Assembly (NCBI GenBank): GCA_947561395.2
Contig: OX387185.1
Coordinates: forward strand, 45,890,602 to 45,954,601
Origin: Buxus sempervirens
Lineage: Eukaryota > Streptophyta > Magnoliopsida > Buxales > Buxaceae
Length of the DNA: 64,000 bases
Direction: 5' to 3'
Below the pieces are notes generated by a model, which saw only the letters and a list, made by a program, of their open reading frames with translations, ran no database searches and had not been told where the DNA came from. Shown piece by piece: positions 12,301 to 22,046 of this stretch (position 1 is the stretch's first letter; every line of letters starts with the position of its first letter). A program made the position numbers and the translations under genes.

Positions 12301-14005
12301 AAATCATGTTTATTTCTTTGCCTTCACTTCTCCTGTCAAAATATACTTTGACTGTTGTCCCTATGGGAGCAATTAATTGAGATGGGTCAAAGGTTATTTT
12401 GTCAGAAGAGATGACTCCTATTTGTCCAATATCTGTTCTTGGAGGATTGGAAGCCCCTGTATTGAAAGACAGGGTATTCTGGTCTAGTAAATCCTGAATG
12501 GCATGTTTCAAAGGCCAGCACTTGTCTGTAGGGTGCCCAGGTGCACCCATATGGTAATCACAAGTGGTGGAGGGGTCAAAATTTCTCCCCTTAGATGCAT
12601 TCGGATTAGGTTCTCTTAAGGTGATATACCCTCCTTGCAATAAAGTGGGCAGCAATTGAGAGGGAGTCATTGGAATAGGGGTAAAAACCCTATTTCTCCT
12701 TGCTGCAAAATAGGCATCCCTTTCCTCTTTGGTAAAAACCCTTTTTTGGTCTGAAGATGCTACTGGAACATTAACCCTCATGGGGGCCTGGGAAGGTGGA
12801 GATGGAGTAGGAAAATGAGCAGGTACGTTGATTTGTATGGGCTTGTTAGGGCCAGATGGTGGCTGTACCATGTTTACTTCGCCCTCCTTGTTCCCATTCT
12901 TTTTTGTTCCGCTTCCTTTCTTTAGGTTGGGGTCATGCTGGCTAACCATGGCAGAGTGGTCAATTATCTTGCCTGACCTTATTCCATCCTCAATTCGGTC
13001 AGCCACCTGAACCAAAGCTGCAAAATTAGTGGTGGTCTGACCCACCAAGTGACTGTAGAATGGTTGACCCAAAGTGCTTATGAAAGTAGAAATCATTTCC
13101 TGTTCTAGCATGGGTGGCCTGACCTGAGAAGCTGTCTCCCTCCACCTCTTGGCATATTGCCTTACAGTCTCCTCCCTTCCTTTGCTCATTCTCATGACGT
13201 CGTACCTATCTGGCATGATCTCTGAATTGAACCGGTATTGAGCCAGGAAGGCATCGGCTAGGTCCTTCCATCTTTTGATCTTTCCATGGTCCAGAGTGGC
13301 GAACCATCTTAATGCGGTTCCAGTCAGGCTCCTTTGGAAAAGTTGGATTAGAACACCTTCATCCTGCCCAAACTGGCATAGGGCACCACAGTATAACTTT
13401 AGATGGCTCATGGGGCAACCAGTGCCATCATACTTGTCCAAGTCTGGGCACTTAAACTTAGCCGGCAGGTTAACATTGGGGTATAGGCACAGGTCTTCAA
13501 AATTGGTGCCTCCAAAATTGTTTACCCCTTTGACTTCCCTAAGTTCATCTTGGATCATTTCTAACTTATGCATGAACTTTCTTTCAACCTCTTCCCTTAT
13601 CCTTTCCTTTTCCATAGCCTTGTTTGATTCAGCTGTCTCATCCCTGGTCAGTATAGGTTCAGGGGTGGGTTCATAGACGGGTTCAGGAGTTGGTTGCACT
13701 GGAGGTGGAACATTGGCTTGGGGTGGAGGTGTAGGGTTGGATGCGGATGCCTGGTTCTGGGCCTGCATTTGTTGGGCCTGCATTTGTTGGGCCTGCACTT
13801 GTTGGGCCTGTACTGACAGTATGTTTTCTAGCATTCGGGCTAGTCCTGCCACTTGTTCTTGGAGTAGAACGACATCTGGATGAGGAGCATCAACTTCATC
13901 TTCAATGGGGTTCATGGCTCGAGCTCTTGATCTGGTTACAGGAGCTATGATTGCAAGTGTGTTAGTACCTGGATACAAGATAAAGGAAAAGATATCAATG
14001 CTCAA
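9383..14005 (-). CDS. gag-pol: gag - protease - N-terminal part of RT (Tat lineage)
   Basis: This 1540-codon frame encodes the retroelement polyprotein. A Gln-rich N-terminus is followed by a retrotransposon gag core (around 13000-13400, with RWKDLADAFLAQYR and AKRWRETASQVRPP) and a CxxHx5Hx4C zinc-knuckle-like motif (about 12521-12566, CDYHMGAPGHPTDKC). The aspartic protease has the DNGSALN active site (about 11434-11463). A glycine-rich G-patch-like stretch (GKGLG, about 10900-10940) follows, then an acidic linker and RT blocks (VRMCVDYRDLNKASPKDDFP, TPWGTFHYTVMPFGLKNAG). Translation may start at 14005 or at the inner ATG at 13915. It continues into the next frame; the polyprotein as a whole has about one break. 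Cytosolic virus-like-particle function is known for the family. Confidence 0.9.
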   Translation of the reverse strand: MSIDIFSFILYPGTNTLAIIAPVTRSRARAMNPIEDEVDAPHPDVVLLQEQVAGLARMLENILSVQAQQVQAQQMQAQQMQAQNQASASNPTPPPQANVPPPVQPTPEPVYEPTPEPILTRDETAESNKAMEKERIREEVERKFMHKLEMIQDELREVKGVNNFGGTNFEDLCLYPNVNLPAKFKCPDLDKYDGTGCPMSHLKLYCGALCQFGQDEGVLIQLFQRSLTGTALRWFATLDHGKIKRWKDLADAFLAQYRFNSEIMPDRYDVMRMSKGREETVRQYAKRWRETASQVRPPMLEQEMISTFISTLGQPFYSHLVGQTTTNFAALVQVADRIEDGIRSGKIIDHSAMVSQHDPNLKKGSGTKKNGNKEGEVNMVQPPSGPNKPIQINVPAHFPTPSPPSQAPMRVNVPVASSDQKRVFTKEERDAYFAARRNRVFTPIPMTPSQLLPTLLQGGYITLREPNPNASKGRNFDPSTTCDYHMGAPGHPTDKCWPLKHAIQDLLDQNTLSFNTGASNPPRTDIGQIGVISSDKITFDPSQLIAPIGTTVKVYFDRRSEGKEINMISKGNDGAAKNISSSLDRVSSLMAQMNIAKPPLVINCHPSTFTPPIQSRPPLVINRDPLSASVTSANPQPKQLPPLVVNVPITQTSIAKSKLPPLVVNVPKPSYIESAVPWNYSEAFTTTCPAVESKEEVNLMMRSGKCVGGEEKQKETEKDKEEGKNKGKAKVGEDTPQVVDSEAADLIKVIKKSEFNVIEQLNKVPAQISILGLLLNSEKHRDSLLRILQGAHVPKNIEPDQLGRMVGQILSHNVITFSETEISPAGYHHVDPLHIAVLSKGCMIARVLIDNGSALNVCPLVTFVKLNLERNKIKQNGRIIRAFDSSKTHSLGEIELPVTIGPYIFNITFEVMDIPAAFNLLLGRPWIHTARAIPSTLHQRVKYIRGQKVITVLAENLVPPMWSPDVPCINTEMTADKMAFHSFQFEAVNYIPGGYQEKEGKLTCAEKMVKNVLEKYHFHPGKGLGVNLQGRIEPVQVKKMVHRAGLGSKPRKWKSQGQIESMKFPHIRETFPKLSHLIQLSPPEDQSKPPYHNVNPFQKPKPSTIQPYVPPPPPQASGGPGPQAEQKQDFSEDIGAFFAMTEGNQEKVAEELPFIDWAAVEVPSGTGPTEEAGNATHPVLVISDADHELEEQACIPAPDSFILNNWEETPLTFEAAFVWQTDMASKKKTPLVECPFPEGFNEPSSSGKDFVEGSQKTQKEFSVFSRKDKFFKKVQTIYEPYKQTEFDQDEYDFDLELDFDLMGVEEETEDEEDDVPKEITYKLERHEKGVQPNIEETISINLGTEDDPKVVKIGVCLSEVQRDEMIRFLADYEDVFAWSYRDMPGLDTDMVVHRLPILPDSKPVKQKLRRLKPEGTLKVKDEVVKQFQAGFLAVSTYPEWLANIVPVPKKDGKVRMCVDYRDLNKASPKDDFPLPHIDILVDNTAVHSLFSFMDGFSGYNQIKMAKEDQEKIAFITPWGTFHYTVMPFGLKNAGATYQRA

Positions 14006-14204
14006 TTAATCTCATTCTCATGCCTAAGTATGCCTATGTGCAAGCTGGGTGAACACGAGTTTGGATTTTTCTTTATTTGCTTCTTTTTCTTTTTCTTTTT
14101 TTATATTTATTTTTTTTATTTTTTTATTTTTTTTTTATATTTTTTTTTTATTTTGAATTGAATTGTTGGAATATTCTAGGGCTTCCAACAGGTCCCACAA
14201 AAGA

Positions 14205-14242
14205 GAGAAAGGTCTGAAATTCAAAGGCTTTCAGAGGCCCGG

Positions 14243-14280
<38 letters not shown>

Positions 14281-15303
14281 AAAAAGGTCTGAAATTCAAA
14301 GGCTTTCAGAGGCCCAGGGATATTTTTGGAAAAGGTCTGAAATTCAGAGGCTTTCAGGGGCCCGGGGATTTTTGATAAAAGTCTGAAATTCAAAGGCTTT
14401 CAGAGGCCCAGGGATGTTTTGATGAAAGTCTGAAATTCAAAGGCTTTCAGAGGCCCAAAAGGAAAAGGTCTGAAATTCAAAGGCTTTCAGAGGCCCAAAA
14501 GTTCTGAAATTCAAAGGCTTTCAGAGGCCCAAAAGAAAAAGGTCTGAAATTCAAAGGCTTCCAGAGGCCCAAGGATATTTTTGGAAAAGGTCTGAAATTC
14601 AGAGGCTTTCAGAGGCCCGGGGATTTTTGATAAAAGTCTGAAATTCAAAGGCTTTCAGAGGCCCAGGGATGTTTTGATGAAAGTCTGAAATTCAAAGGCT
14701 TTCAGAGGCCCAAAAGGAAAAGGTCTGAAATTCAAAGGCTTTCAGAGGCCCAAAAGTTCTGAAATTCAAAGGCTTTCAGAGGCCCAAAAGAAAAAGGTCT
14801 GAAATTCAAAGGCTTCCAGAGGCCCAAAAGTTCTGAAATTCAAAGGCTTTCAGAGGCCCAAAAGAAAAAGGTCTGAAATTCAAAGGCTTTCAGAGGCCCA
14901 AAAGTTCTGAAATTCAAAGGCTTTCAGAGGCCCAAAAGAAAAAGGTCTGAAATTCAAAGGCTTCCAGAGGCCCAAAAGTTCTGAAATTCAAAGGCTTTCA
15001 GAGGCCCAAAAATTCTGAAATTCAAAGGCTTTCAGAGGCCCAAAAGAAAAAGGTCTGAAATTCAAAGGCTTTCAGAGGCCCAGGGTTTTTTTGGGAAAAA
15101 GTCTGAAATTCAAAGGCTTTCAGAGGCCCAGGAAAAGTCTGAAATTCAAGGCTTTCAGAGGTCCAGGATTTTTTGAGAAAAAGTCTGAAATTCAAAGGCT
15201 TTCAGAGGCCCAGGATTTTTTGAGAAAACGTCTGAAATTCAAAGGCTTTCAGAGGCCCAAGAGTTTTGAAAAAGTCTGAAATTCAAAGGCTTTCAGAAGC
15301 CCA
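14205..15303. repeat. Tandem repeat array in the leader, about 26 units
   Basis: A core of about 28 bp (TCTGAAATTCAAAGGC then TTTCAGAGGCCC) recurs about 26 times with spacers of about 5-20 bp, so the period is about 33-48 bp. Each core holds the inverted pair CTGAAA-N9-TTTCAG and could fold. A larger block of about 255 bp is itself duplicated: a ggatatttttggaaaagg spacer recurs at about 14318 and 14572. A poly-T run interrupts the start. Amplified tandem repeats are known in Retand-type elements. Confidence 0.92.
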
Positions 15304-15496
15304 AGGAACCTTTCTCTATTTTTTTTTCTTTTTAATTATTTTGTTTGTTTTTTTTTTTTTTTGTTTTTTTTTGTTTTTTTTTTTTGAAGCATTTTATTCA
15401 AACTTGTTTCCCTTTATCGTTATTTAAAGGTTAAAAGAATATTTTAGTGGGAAAAACTGATTAAAGTTGATTATTCCGAGAAAACCGTATACACAG

Positions 15497-15601
15497 TACG
15501 GTCCAGCCCTGCCCGTATTTAAATTACGAGCAAGCCGTGACCGTAGGCAATCCACGGGCGAGCCTAGCCCGTATAAACAATACGGGCAAGCCCAGCCCGT
15601 G
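15497..15601. repeat. Hairpin array B (leader): four palindromes, 28 bp period
   Basis: Units start at 15497, 15525, 15553 and 15581, exactly 28 bp apart. Each is a 21-bp imperfect palindrome of the TACGGGC...GCCCGTA type. Unit 2 matches unit 1 of array A in all but one base, and unit 4 matches array A unit 4 closely. The array lies between the tandem repeats and the LTR. Confidence 0.88.
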
Positions 15602-16856
15602 TATTAAATGCGGTTTTACGGAACCCTGTTATATTTTTCCAGTTTTTATATGGTTTGATCACTTTCATTGTTCATCCAAACGTACGGTTCACCCAGTACA
15701 GAGCTTCTAAACTGTCCCAAAGTGGACTTTGGCCTATTTGTAAAACACATGCTAGGGAGGGCACATGTACCCTCCAAATTGACATCATACTCAAGAATTT
15801 GATATCCTTTTGTTGCCTCTTGTGTGTACATAGGGTAGGATTGATTCTAAACAGAGTTAGAAACTCTTCCTATGGGCTGCACCAACTTTTAGCAAATATG
15901 CATATTTTGGGACCAATTTTATCCCAAACCCATGGGTACCATGACACCCCTATGACATGAAAATAATGCAAAACAATAGGATTACCTTGTTACCTTGTTT
16001 ACCTTGAATATAGCATCCGCATTATGCCCTGGTTTGTAAGCCATGCACACGGCCTTCCCACAATCATACAAACCCATATTCCCACGTAATTGTGTACTTT
16101 AGCCAAAAACGTGTAACTCCACCTTCAAGCGTAGGGGTTTTGGGTTTTGGCTTAATGGCAACTTAGCACTCAAGCCTAGTGATGACCAGAATCCCAGATC
16201 CACATTATCATCACATCATTAGCTCAAAGTTCTAAGGTGAATGTTTTTACTTTCGCTTTCCGAAGTATCGACCTCGTTGCGCCAAGCTACACACATTCGG
16301 GTTCAACTTCCTATAGGTTAAGGGTAGGCTGTGTAAAAGTAAAAAGTGCACAGTGCATTGTAAAAATAAGGTGCATTCACAACGTCCCAAACCCTTGCCA
16401 CTCTTTTCGCAGCCATGCATAAACAAACCAAGGCATAATAGGAAAGCATATTTAAAATAAACAAGTAAATAAAGCAATCCTATAGCACCCAAAACTTGCT
16501 CATAAAAAAATCATCTATCATGCAAACATATGATCATGTTATACACCCAAATCATCATGGAGATCATGCTGCAAATTAAAACATGCTATCATAAAAATAT
16601 AGCAAGAAATAAGCATATTTCAGCAAAACGGACCTCCCCTACGCATGTTTGTAGAAACAATCCTATAGATCAAAATTAAGCATGTTTCTACCCCCATGAA
16701 TTCTTAAGCAATAATTCAGATTTAAAATATACTCAACATGCTTAAGAACACCAAACAGCAAGCAAAACAAAGACATGCTAAAAACACAAAATAGCAAGCA
16801 AATCAAAATTTCAAAAAAAACATGAACTAAAACACCAAAAGGCTCAAATCCACAAG
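15602..16856 (-). other. Leader between primer site and repeat arrays; no gene seen
   Basis: This A/T-rich part of the element's 5' untranslated leader has only short frames of 60-100 codons that resemble nothing I recognise. No Ogre-type ORF1 is present here, which points to a Retand-like rather than a classical Ogre layout. Confidence 0.6.
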
Positions 16857-16874
16857 TCCCCAGCAGAGTCGCCA
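16857..16874 (-). other. Primer binding site
   Basis: The minus strand reads TGGCGACTCTGCTGGGGA two bases inside the LTR end. This begins with the TGG expected for pairing with a tRNA CCA end. From memory it matches the tRNA-Arg type site reported for Ogre-like elements; the tRNA identity is not verified here. Confidence 0.8.
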
Positions 16875-17835
16875 GTTGTGAGACATGGGAAAAAATCAAA
16901 TCTACATGATTTCCTCAATCATCACACGGGATTAAAATAAAACAAAGAGTCGCCACCATTCAATTCAGGTGTGAATGGACACCAAAATATCAAATAAGCA
17001 CAAAAGGCAATTTTAGGGCAAAATATCCCTCCTAAAAAAAACAACCAGAGATGGGTAAGGGGATTAAGTTATGAACAGGGGAAGGTGTTAGGCACCCCTA
17101 TTCATCCACACAAGGTGGTTGCCAGGTATTTGTTCATGTTAAATAAAGGAAAAAGCTTGCTATAAAAATCACACAAAATCACAAAAAAGGCAAAAATATA
17201 TGGTTTTTTCATATGAATAATCTGATTGATCCAGAACTATCAAACATGATCATACCATTCCTAGGGTTTCATGATCAAAATAAAATTGAGATAAAATCCA
17301 ATAAAATCAATTTAAAGTGAAAAATCCAAAAATCTGGCTTCAAGTCAAAATTCTAGAAATCTAGAAAAATATGATTTTTATAAAATATTTCAAAATTGAA
17401 CTTGAACAGTCCAGGATATAGATAAAGCCCAAATTTCACATTAAATCTGAAAATAAAAACCAAAAATACCCACGTTGATGAAAAACACCAAAAAGGGAGA
17501 ATTTAGACCGTAGGGTCTTCTCTCAATAATGAAAAACAATTTAAAAACCATCTCATGAAACCCTAGAATTTATTTTCAGGCTTCTGGATTCAGATCTACC
17601 ATATTGATCATGATAAATCCAAGATCTTAGCCTAAAACCACAAAAATCACGAAAACAGTGCTATAGGTGCAAAAGTGGCAAAAATCCAAATTTTGGCGAA
17701 AATAGGGGATCTCATGCTATAAACATCATGGATTCATGTTATTCATTCAGATATATCATAAAAAGCATTAAAACATGATCACGATATTTAAAACAGCCAC
17801 ATCTCACAGATTTGAGCACATGGGGGTCTACCCTA

Positions 17836-18118
17836 CGGATCCACCTGTTCTCTTTTCCCCTAGTTCTCTCTTCACGTTTTACGGCTAGAGAGACTCTTGA
17901 GGTACTTAGAGATAGGTTTGGTTACACAAACACAATCAAAGGCCTTATTCTATGAAAAAACAGATATGGGGTTCTATTCTAGGGATCCACCTGTTCCCCT
18001 TTCCCCTAGTTCTCTCTTCACGTTTTACGGCTAGAGAGACCCTTAAGGTACTTAGAGACAAGTTTAGGAATACAAAAACAGATATGGTCTTATTCTACAG
18101 CAATAGAGATGATCCTAT
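17836..18118. repeat. Tandem duplication inside the LTR (period 146 bp)
   Basis: Two adjacent copies begin with GGATCCACCTGTTC at 17837 and 17983. They share the stretch with CCCCTAGTTCTCTCTTCACG and the following ACGGCTAGAGAGAC, and diverge by scattered substitutions towards their ends. Confidence 0.8.
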
Positions 18119-18273
18119 TACATCTAGAATTGAAGACAGAAAATAAAAAGGGATAGGGGACTTACCTGGATTGAGCAGGCAGAGCAGCGGGGATTCCTTT
18201 CTCTTCTCTTGGAGCTTCTTAGAATTCCTTGACTTCAAAATTTTCGTGGCCCTTAGCTAGAAGAATGAGCCTC

Positions 18274-18281
18274 TATTTATA
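18274..18281 (-). promoter_or_regulatory. LTR TATA box
   Basis: TATAAATA on the minus strand, about 400 bp into the LTR and about 200 bp downstream of the hairpin array, in a position fitting the U3 promoter of the element. Confidence 0.6.
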
Positions 18282-18486
18282 GACACACCCAGGGGTATGG
18301 TTGGTCCAGAAGGATATAGTCTGATCCTCAGGATAGAGAGAAAGTTGGAGATAATGCCCATCCATAGTGGCTTCAGCGAATAAAATACTTAATTCGCTCG
18401 TTTAAAGATATATTGGACTTCAAATAAAGCTCGGAAATCGAGAGGAGGATAAAACTTGCACGTGTCTTTAATGCCCGTAAATGATT

Positions 18487-18590
18487 TACGGTCCAATGGT
18501 GACCGTATTGGTACTACGGGCGCGCCTGCCCGTAGATATTGTGCGGGCGAGATAGGCCCGTGAATCCAATACGGGCAAAGCCTGTTCATT
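18487..18590. repeat. Hairpin array C (LTR U3): four palindromes, 27-28 bp period
   Basis: Four 20-21 bp imperfect palindromes start at 18487, 18515, 18542 and 18570. The type is TACGGGC-N(6-7)-GCCCGTA, with short A/T-rich spacers. They lie about 90-190 bp inside the outer LTR end, upstream of the LTR TATA box. The last unit is decayed in its right arm. The same module occurs at 15497 and 3635. Confidence 0.85.
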
Positions 18591-18679
18591 CTATTTTTAG
18601 GCTTTTTTAACCTGTTTTAAGCTCTAATTACATGTCTTTATTATTTTCTCATTTGGTAGTGCAATTTGGGGTGTCTACA

Positions 18680-20560
18680 TGGCCGGGCGGTTATCTTTCT
18701 GGAACAGAAGACTAAAGATGGCCAACCGCCATGAAGATCGTGCAACCGTCAAGGATCGGCTATAAAATACACAACTTCGAAGAACTCAATGACACAATCC
18801 ATCCAACCACAACCGGTTATAATATTATTTTGATCATCCGTGATCTTTATCCCCTCTCCTACACTATAGTCAGAAGGATAAACTAGGACTCCTCTCACTG
18901 TTTCTAGTCGCAGTAACACCTTAGACCCTTCTTTACTCAGATCAACACCAGAATCCTGCCACCGGAGGGTAAATTGAGGCCGCCCCTGACTCACAGTCTG
19001 TGTCCACAGAATCCCGAGCAGCCGGTCCCGAGACTCGCTCTGATCAAGCCAGGTGACTTGTGTATTTTCGGTTAAACAGCAATCCGAGGTGAATCCCCTA
19101 AATTGGCTTTGCTAGCAGCCGCCCCCATCTTCCTGTGCTTATACCCGTTTACGGCTATAAGACCAGAACAGGCCGGTCCTGCAAGCCCTGTCAGTTTTCT
19201 TTTTACTTTTTGTTTCCTTTTTGGGGATTATCTGTTGTCGCTTTCGGCCATCGGCCAATTTTATAATAAAAGAGTTGTGTGCCATTAGTTGCTTTCGCTT
19301 TCAAACACTTACAAAAACCCAAACGAAAACCGAACCCCTAGTCTTCATATTATCGCCTGACCGGTTTTATTACAGGTGACTTGTAATACAACTGAACCGA
19401 TCCCGGTTTAGATTCGGAACAGGTGCTCGGGGTCAGGACCCGACCCGAAATCATTGTATCAAACGATACTAGCACGCCCGCGTAGAGACACATCATCAAC
19501 ACCACCACGTGTCCACACCGGCCCAATTTCGGAGCAACAGATTCCAACAATATTGCAATTCTAATCCTCAGATGCAACATATGCACATAGATATGGCAAA
19601 TCTAACTCTTATGTTGGTGATGATATGAAGTTTGGTATCTTTTGTCGTATCATTCAATCTTCCTCGTCATGGATAGGACTAAGGAAATTTATTTTTCAAT
19701 TTAACTAGTTCATCGCTCTTCATTTCATGATACTAATTTTCAATTTTCTTTTTTCTTTTTTTTTCTAATCAAGATTTTCTATTTTGAAACGTATATACAT
19801 ACAACCATTGAGTTCCCATGGTACCATTACACTGCGCGTAAATCCATTGAATGTTTGTCAAGAATGGCAAACTAAGAATTCATGACTTCGGAAATTCTAA
19901 TTAGACCAAAATAAAAATAATATATAACGAGGATGAAAATTTGTTTTCCCCTAATCATGCTTGAATTTTAAACCAAAAGGACTAAATAAGAGTTTGAAAC
20001 CAGTGCTCAGCTGTAGATGATGAGCAAGAAACCAGTTCAAGGGATGGGACGCTTAGCAGGAGGCCTCCTGGCCTCCTAGATTGAGATAAGGATAGTATTT
20101 GAGTTGCATAGTAGACTCCCCAGTTAGATGATGGAGTAGTGGCTACTGTTTCTCCACCTAATAGTGGATGGGACGTCGTTGCTCTATCAAATTAAGAATG
20201 ATATATAGTAAAAAGTGACTAGATTTCGTCGTTAGGAGGACATCTATTAACCTGCAAAAATAGCTAATAAGATGGTGTAAAAGAAGAGATTTTAACGGTA
20301 CGTATACTAGAATTTTAAAGAAAGCAGCTACTGTTTCTCTTTTCCTTTTTTTTTTTTCCGGCCGAAGTGGGAATTCCCGGCCCAAGAGTGGAAGTTTATC
20401 ATAAGACTGTTTCTAATGGAGGAAGATGCAATTCGGAAAAGCAAGATAGTCTTACAAGAGACTACTCAAGCAGGGAAGGAGACCTCACATGGTCCACGGG
20501 CTAATCTTGTGGATCACGAAGAAAAGAAACATGTAAACATAAAAGGCCTTGATTTAAGTA
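18680..20560. other. Flank of the LTR element; short unrecognised open frames
   Basis: This is host sequence abutting the LTR. On the minus strand 19067-18749 is open for about 100 codons (IKITDDQNNIITGCGWMDC) without a recognised family. Shorter frames at 19103-19288 and 20416-20607 on the plus strand look non-coding. No complete gene is supported. Confidence 0.4.
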
Positions 20561-20566
20561 CTAACC

Positions 20567-21291
20567 CGGTGTTAAACACCGTTTCCTACAAAAGCTCAAG
20601 CTTATAGTAAGGGTGAACTTTATATAGGAGGTTTGAACCCCCCAGGACCTGGCGTTTGCAAAATTCTCTAATACCATGTAGAACACAATTCCTATTATAA
20701 GTACCAACTAATAGTAAAGATGAACTTTATATATTTAATTATATTCCTAACACTCTCACTCACGCGTGGGGGGACACAATCATTTTAGAGAGGCTCTACA
20801 CGAGGAATATTTTTTTTTCTCAACGGGTATAGTGAAGGTTTGAACCCAAGACCTCAGCGTTTGCCTAAGGCTCTAATACCATGTACAACACCGTTCCTAT
20901 TAAAAACTCAATTTGATAGTACGGGTGAACCTTTATATATTTAATTATAATCCTAACACTCATCCTCACGTGTGCTATTTTCGGGAGGCCCTACACGTGG
21001 AATATTTTTTTTTCAATGTTCCTACTAAAATCCGAAGCTTATAGTTGACGTGAACTTTATATATTTAATATATTCCTTAATACTCCCCCTCATGTATGGG
21101 TCGGATTCAAACCCATTTTTTTAGGGAGGCCCTACACGTGGAATATTTTTTTCTTAGTGGGTGGAGTGGAGGTTTGAACCCATGATCTCAGTATTAGCTT
21201 ATTAAGTCTCTGATACCATGTAGAACACCGTTCCTACTAAAAGCTCAAGCTTATAGTAAGGGTGTATATTTAATTGTATTCCTTAACAGCA
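20567..21291. repeat. Diverged tandem copies of an interspersed plant repeat
   Basis: About four partial copies of a unit of roughly 200 bp recur. Each shows caccgttcctactaaaag, then aactttatatatttaatta, then ccctacacgtggaatattt, then ggaggtttgaaccc, then ctctgataccatgta. Copies start near 20570, 20690, 20888, 21010 and 21220, the last incomplete. No coding capacity is present; the family is known to me only as a common dispersed plant repeat. Confidence 0.75.
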
Positions 21292-22046
21292 GAAATGGCC
21301 AATGATAGTATTCACCAAATAGGAGATCGCGGAAGAAGCAAAGGTTGGGCAATTATGGCTTATTGGAAAGGAATGAGGAACTGAGATCCCTTTAAACCAT
21401 ATAACTTTTCATTTAGGAATCGGATCTAGTGCAATTTATGTGCACTGTAAAGTACTTTAGCTGCAAAGGTATTAGTGATGCAGGCTGCCTACAATGACAT
21501 TTGCATAATTGTCATCTTAAACATGGTGACAGAGATTTAAAAACCTAAACTTCTGTTAGTATGTCTACTATATCTAACTTTTCTTTTAAACAACAAAAGA
21601 CTAGAAAAGCAATAGTTAAATGAATAAAAGGTTTAACCGTGATTTTTCAACGTTATCTTTAATAGAGAAAGCAAGTGTGAGAAAACGTCAGTAGGTTGAG
21701 CCCTCTAGAGTCTAGACCTTAATACCTTATGCATAAAGCTTTAAAAGCCTATTCCGTCCTCTTCCATGATCTAGAAGGTTATAGATAGCTCATGAGAGTA
21801 AAGGAGTATATCATTCATTCTATATCCTATATATATGATGTGCTAAAATTGAAATCCAGAAAAATGGGATCTATCACTTGAGGGTTTTCAATCTTTCATA
21901 AAAAATCTCTACCCCAAATTTACCCAATTAGGTCTTGCAATGTGCAATTGCTTGTATATTTTTGAATCATTTGGTCCACTGGTTAGATCACCTAAAGGAC
22001 CATCAATCTATTGGCAAAGAGAGGTCTAGCTAATAAATAACATAAG
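21292..22046. other. Intergenic, nothing recognised
   Basis: A/T-rich sequence without a frame, repeat or RNA gene that I can support. Confidence 0.5.

Larger units (their letters stand above)
1..18679 (-). mobile_element. Tat-lineage (Ogre/Retand-like) Ty3/gypsy LTR element, 3' LTR outside window
   Basis: A large Ty3/gypsy element lies on the minus strand. In element order it has a 5' LTR (16877-18679), a primer binding site, a long leader with tandem repeats, gag-pro-RT-RNaseH-integrase (14005 to 6726), then two genes on the opposite strand (553-5734). The second, archaeal-type RNase H after the first, the lack of a chromodomain, the primer site and the antisense genes between pol and the 3' LTR place it in the Tat lineage (Ogre/Retand group, from memory of the family). 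No sequence matching the 5' LTR occurs at 1-541, so the 3' LTR should lie left of the window and the assignment of 1-541 is inferred. It looks nearly whole, with about one break in the coding part. Age cannot be read without the second LTR; the long open frames suggest it is fairly young. Confidence 0.8.
16877..18679 (-). repeat. 5' LTR of the Tat element
   Basis: On the minus strand the LTR runs from TGTAGACACC (at 18679) to GTCTCACA (at 16877), about 1.8 kb with TG...CA ends. The inner end lies two bases from the primer binding site, which fixes that boundary; the outer end is placed at the TGTCTACA motif on the plus strand. It holds a minus-strand TATA box (18274-18281), a hairpin array (18487-18590), an internal 146-bp duplication and, near 17078-17098, a GGTGTTAGGCACC motif resembling one I recall from Ogre-type LTRs. 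The flanking bases outside are tggcc, but the matching duplication at the other end is not in the window. Confidence 0.8.

Noticed and set aside
14205-15303. CRISPR-like array of repeats with spacers
   Set aside because: Spacers are short variants of one another, the genome is a plant, and the array lies in the leader of an LTR element; it is an ordinary tandem repeat.
20820-21180. tRNA-like B-box sequence (ggtttgaaccc) repeated in the tandem repeat
   Set aside because: No cloverleaf, A-box spacing or acceptor stem can be found; it is part of the dispersed repeat.
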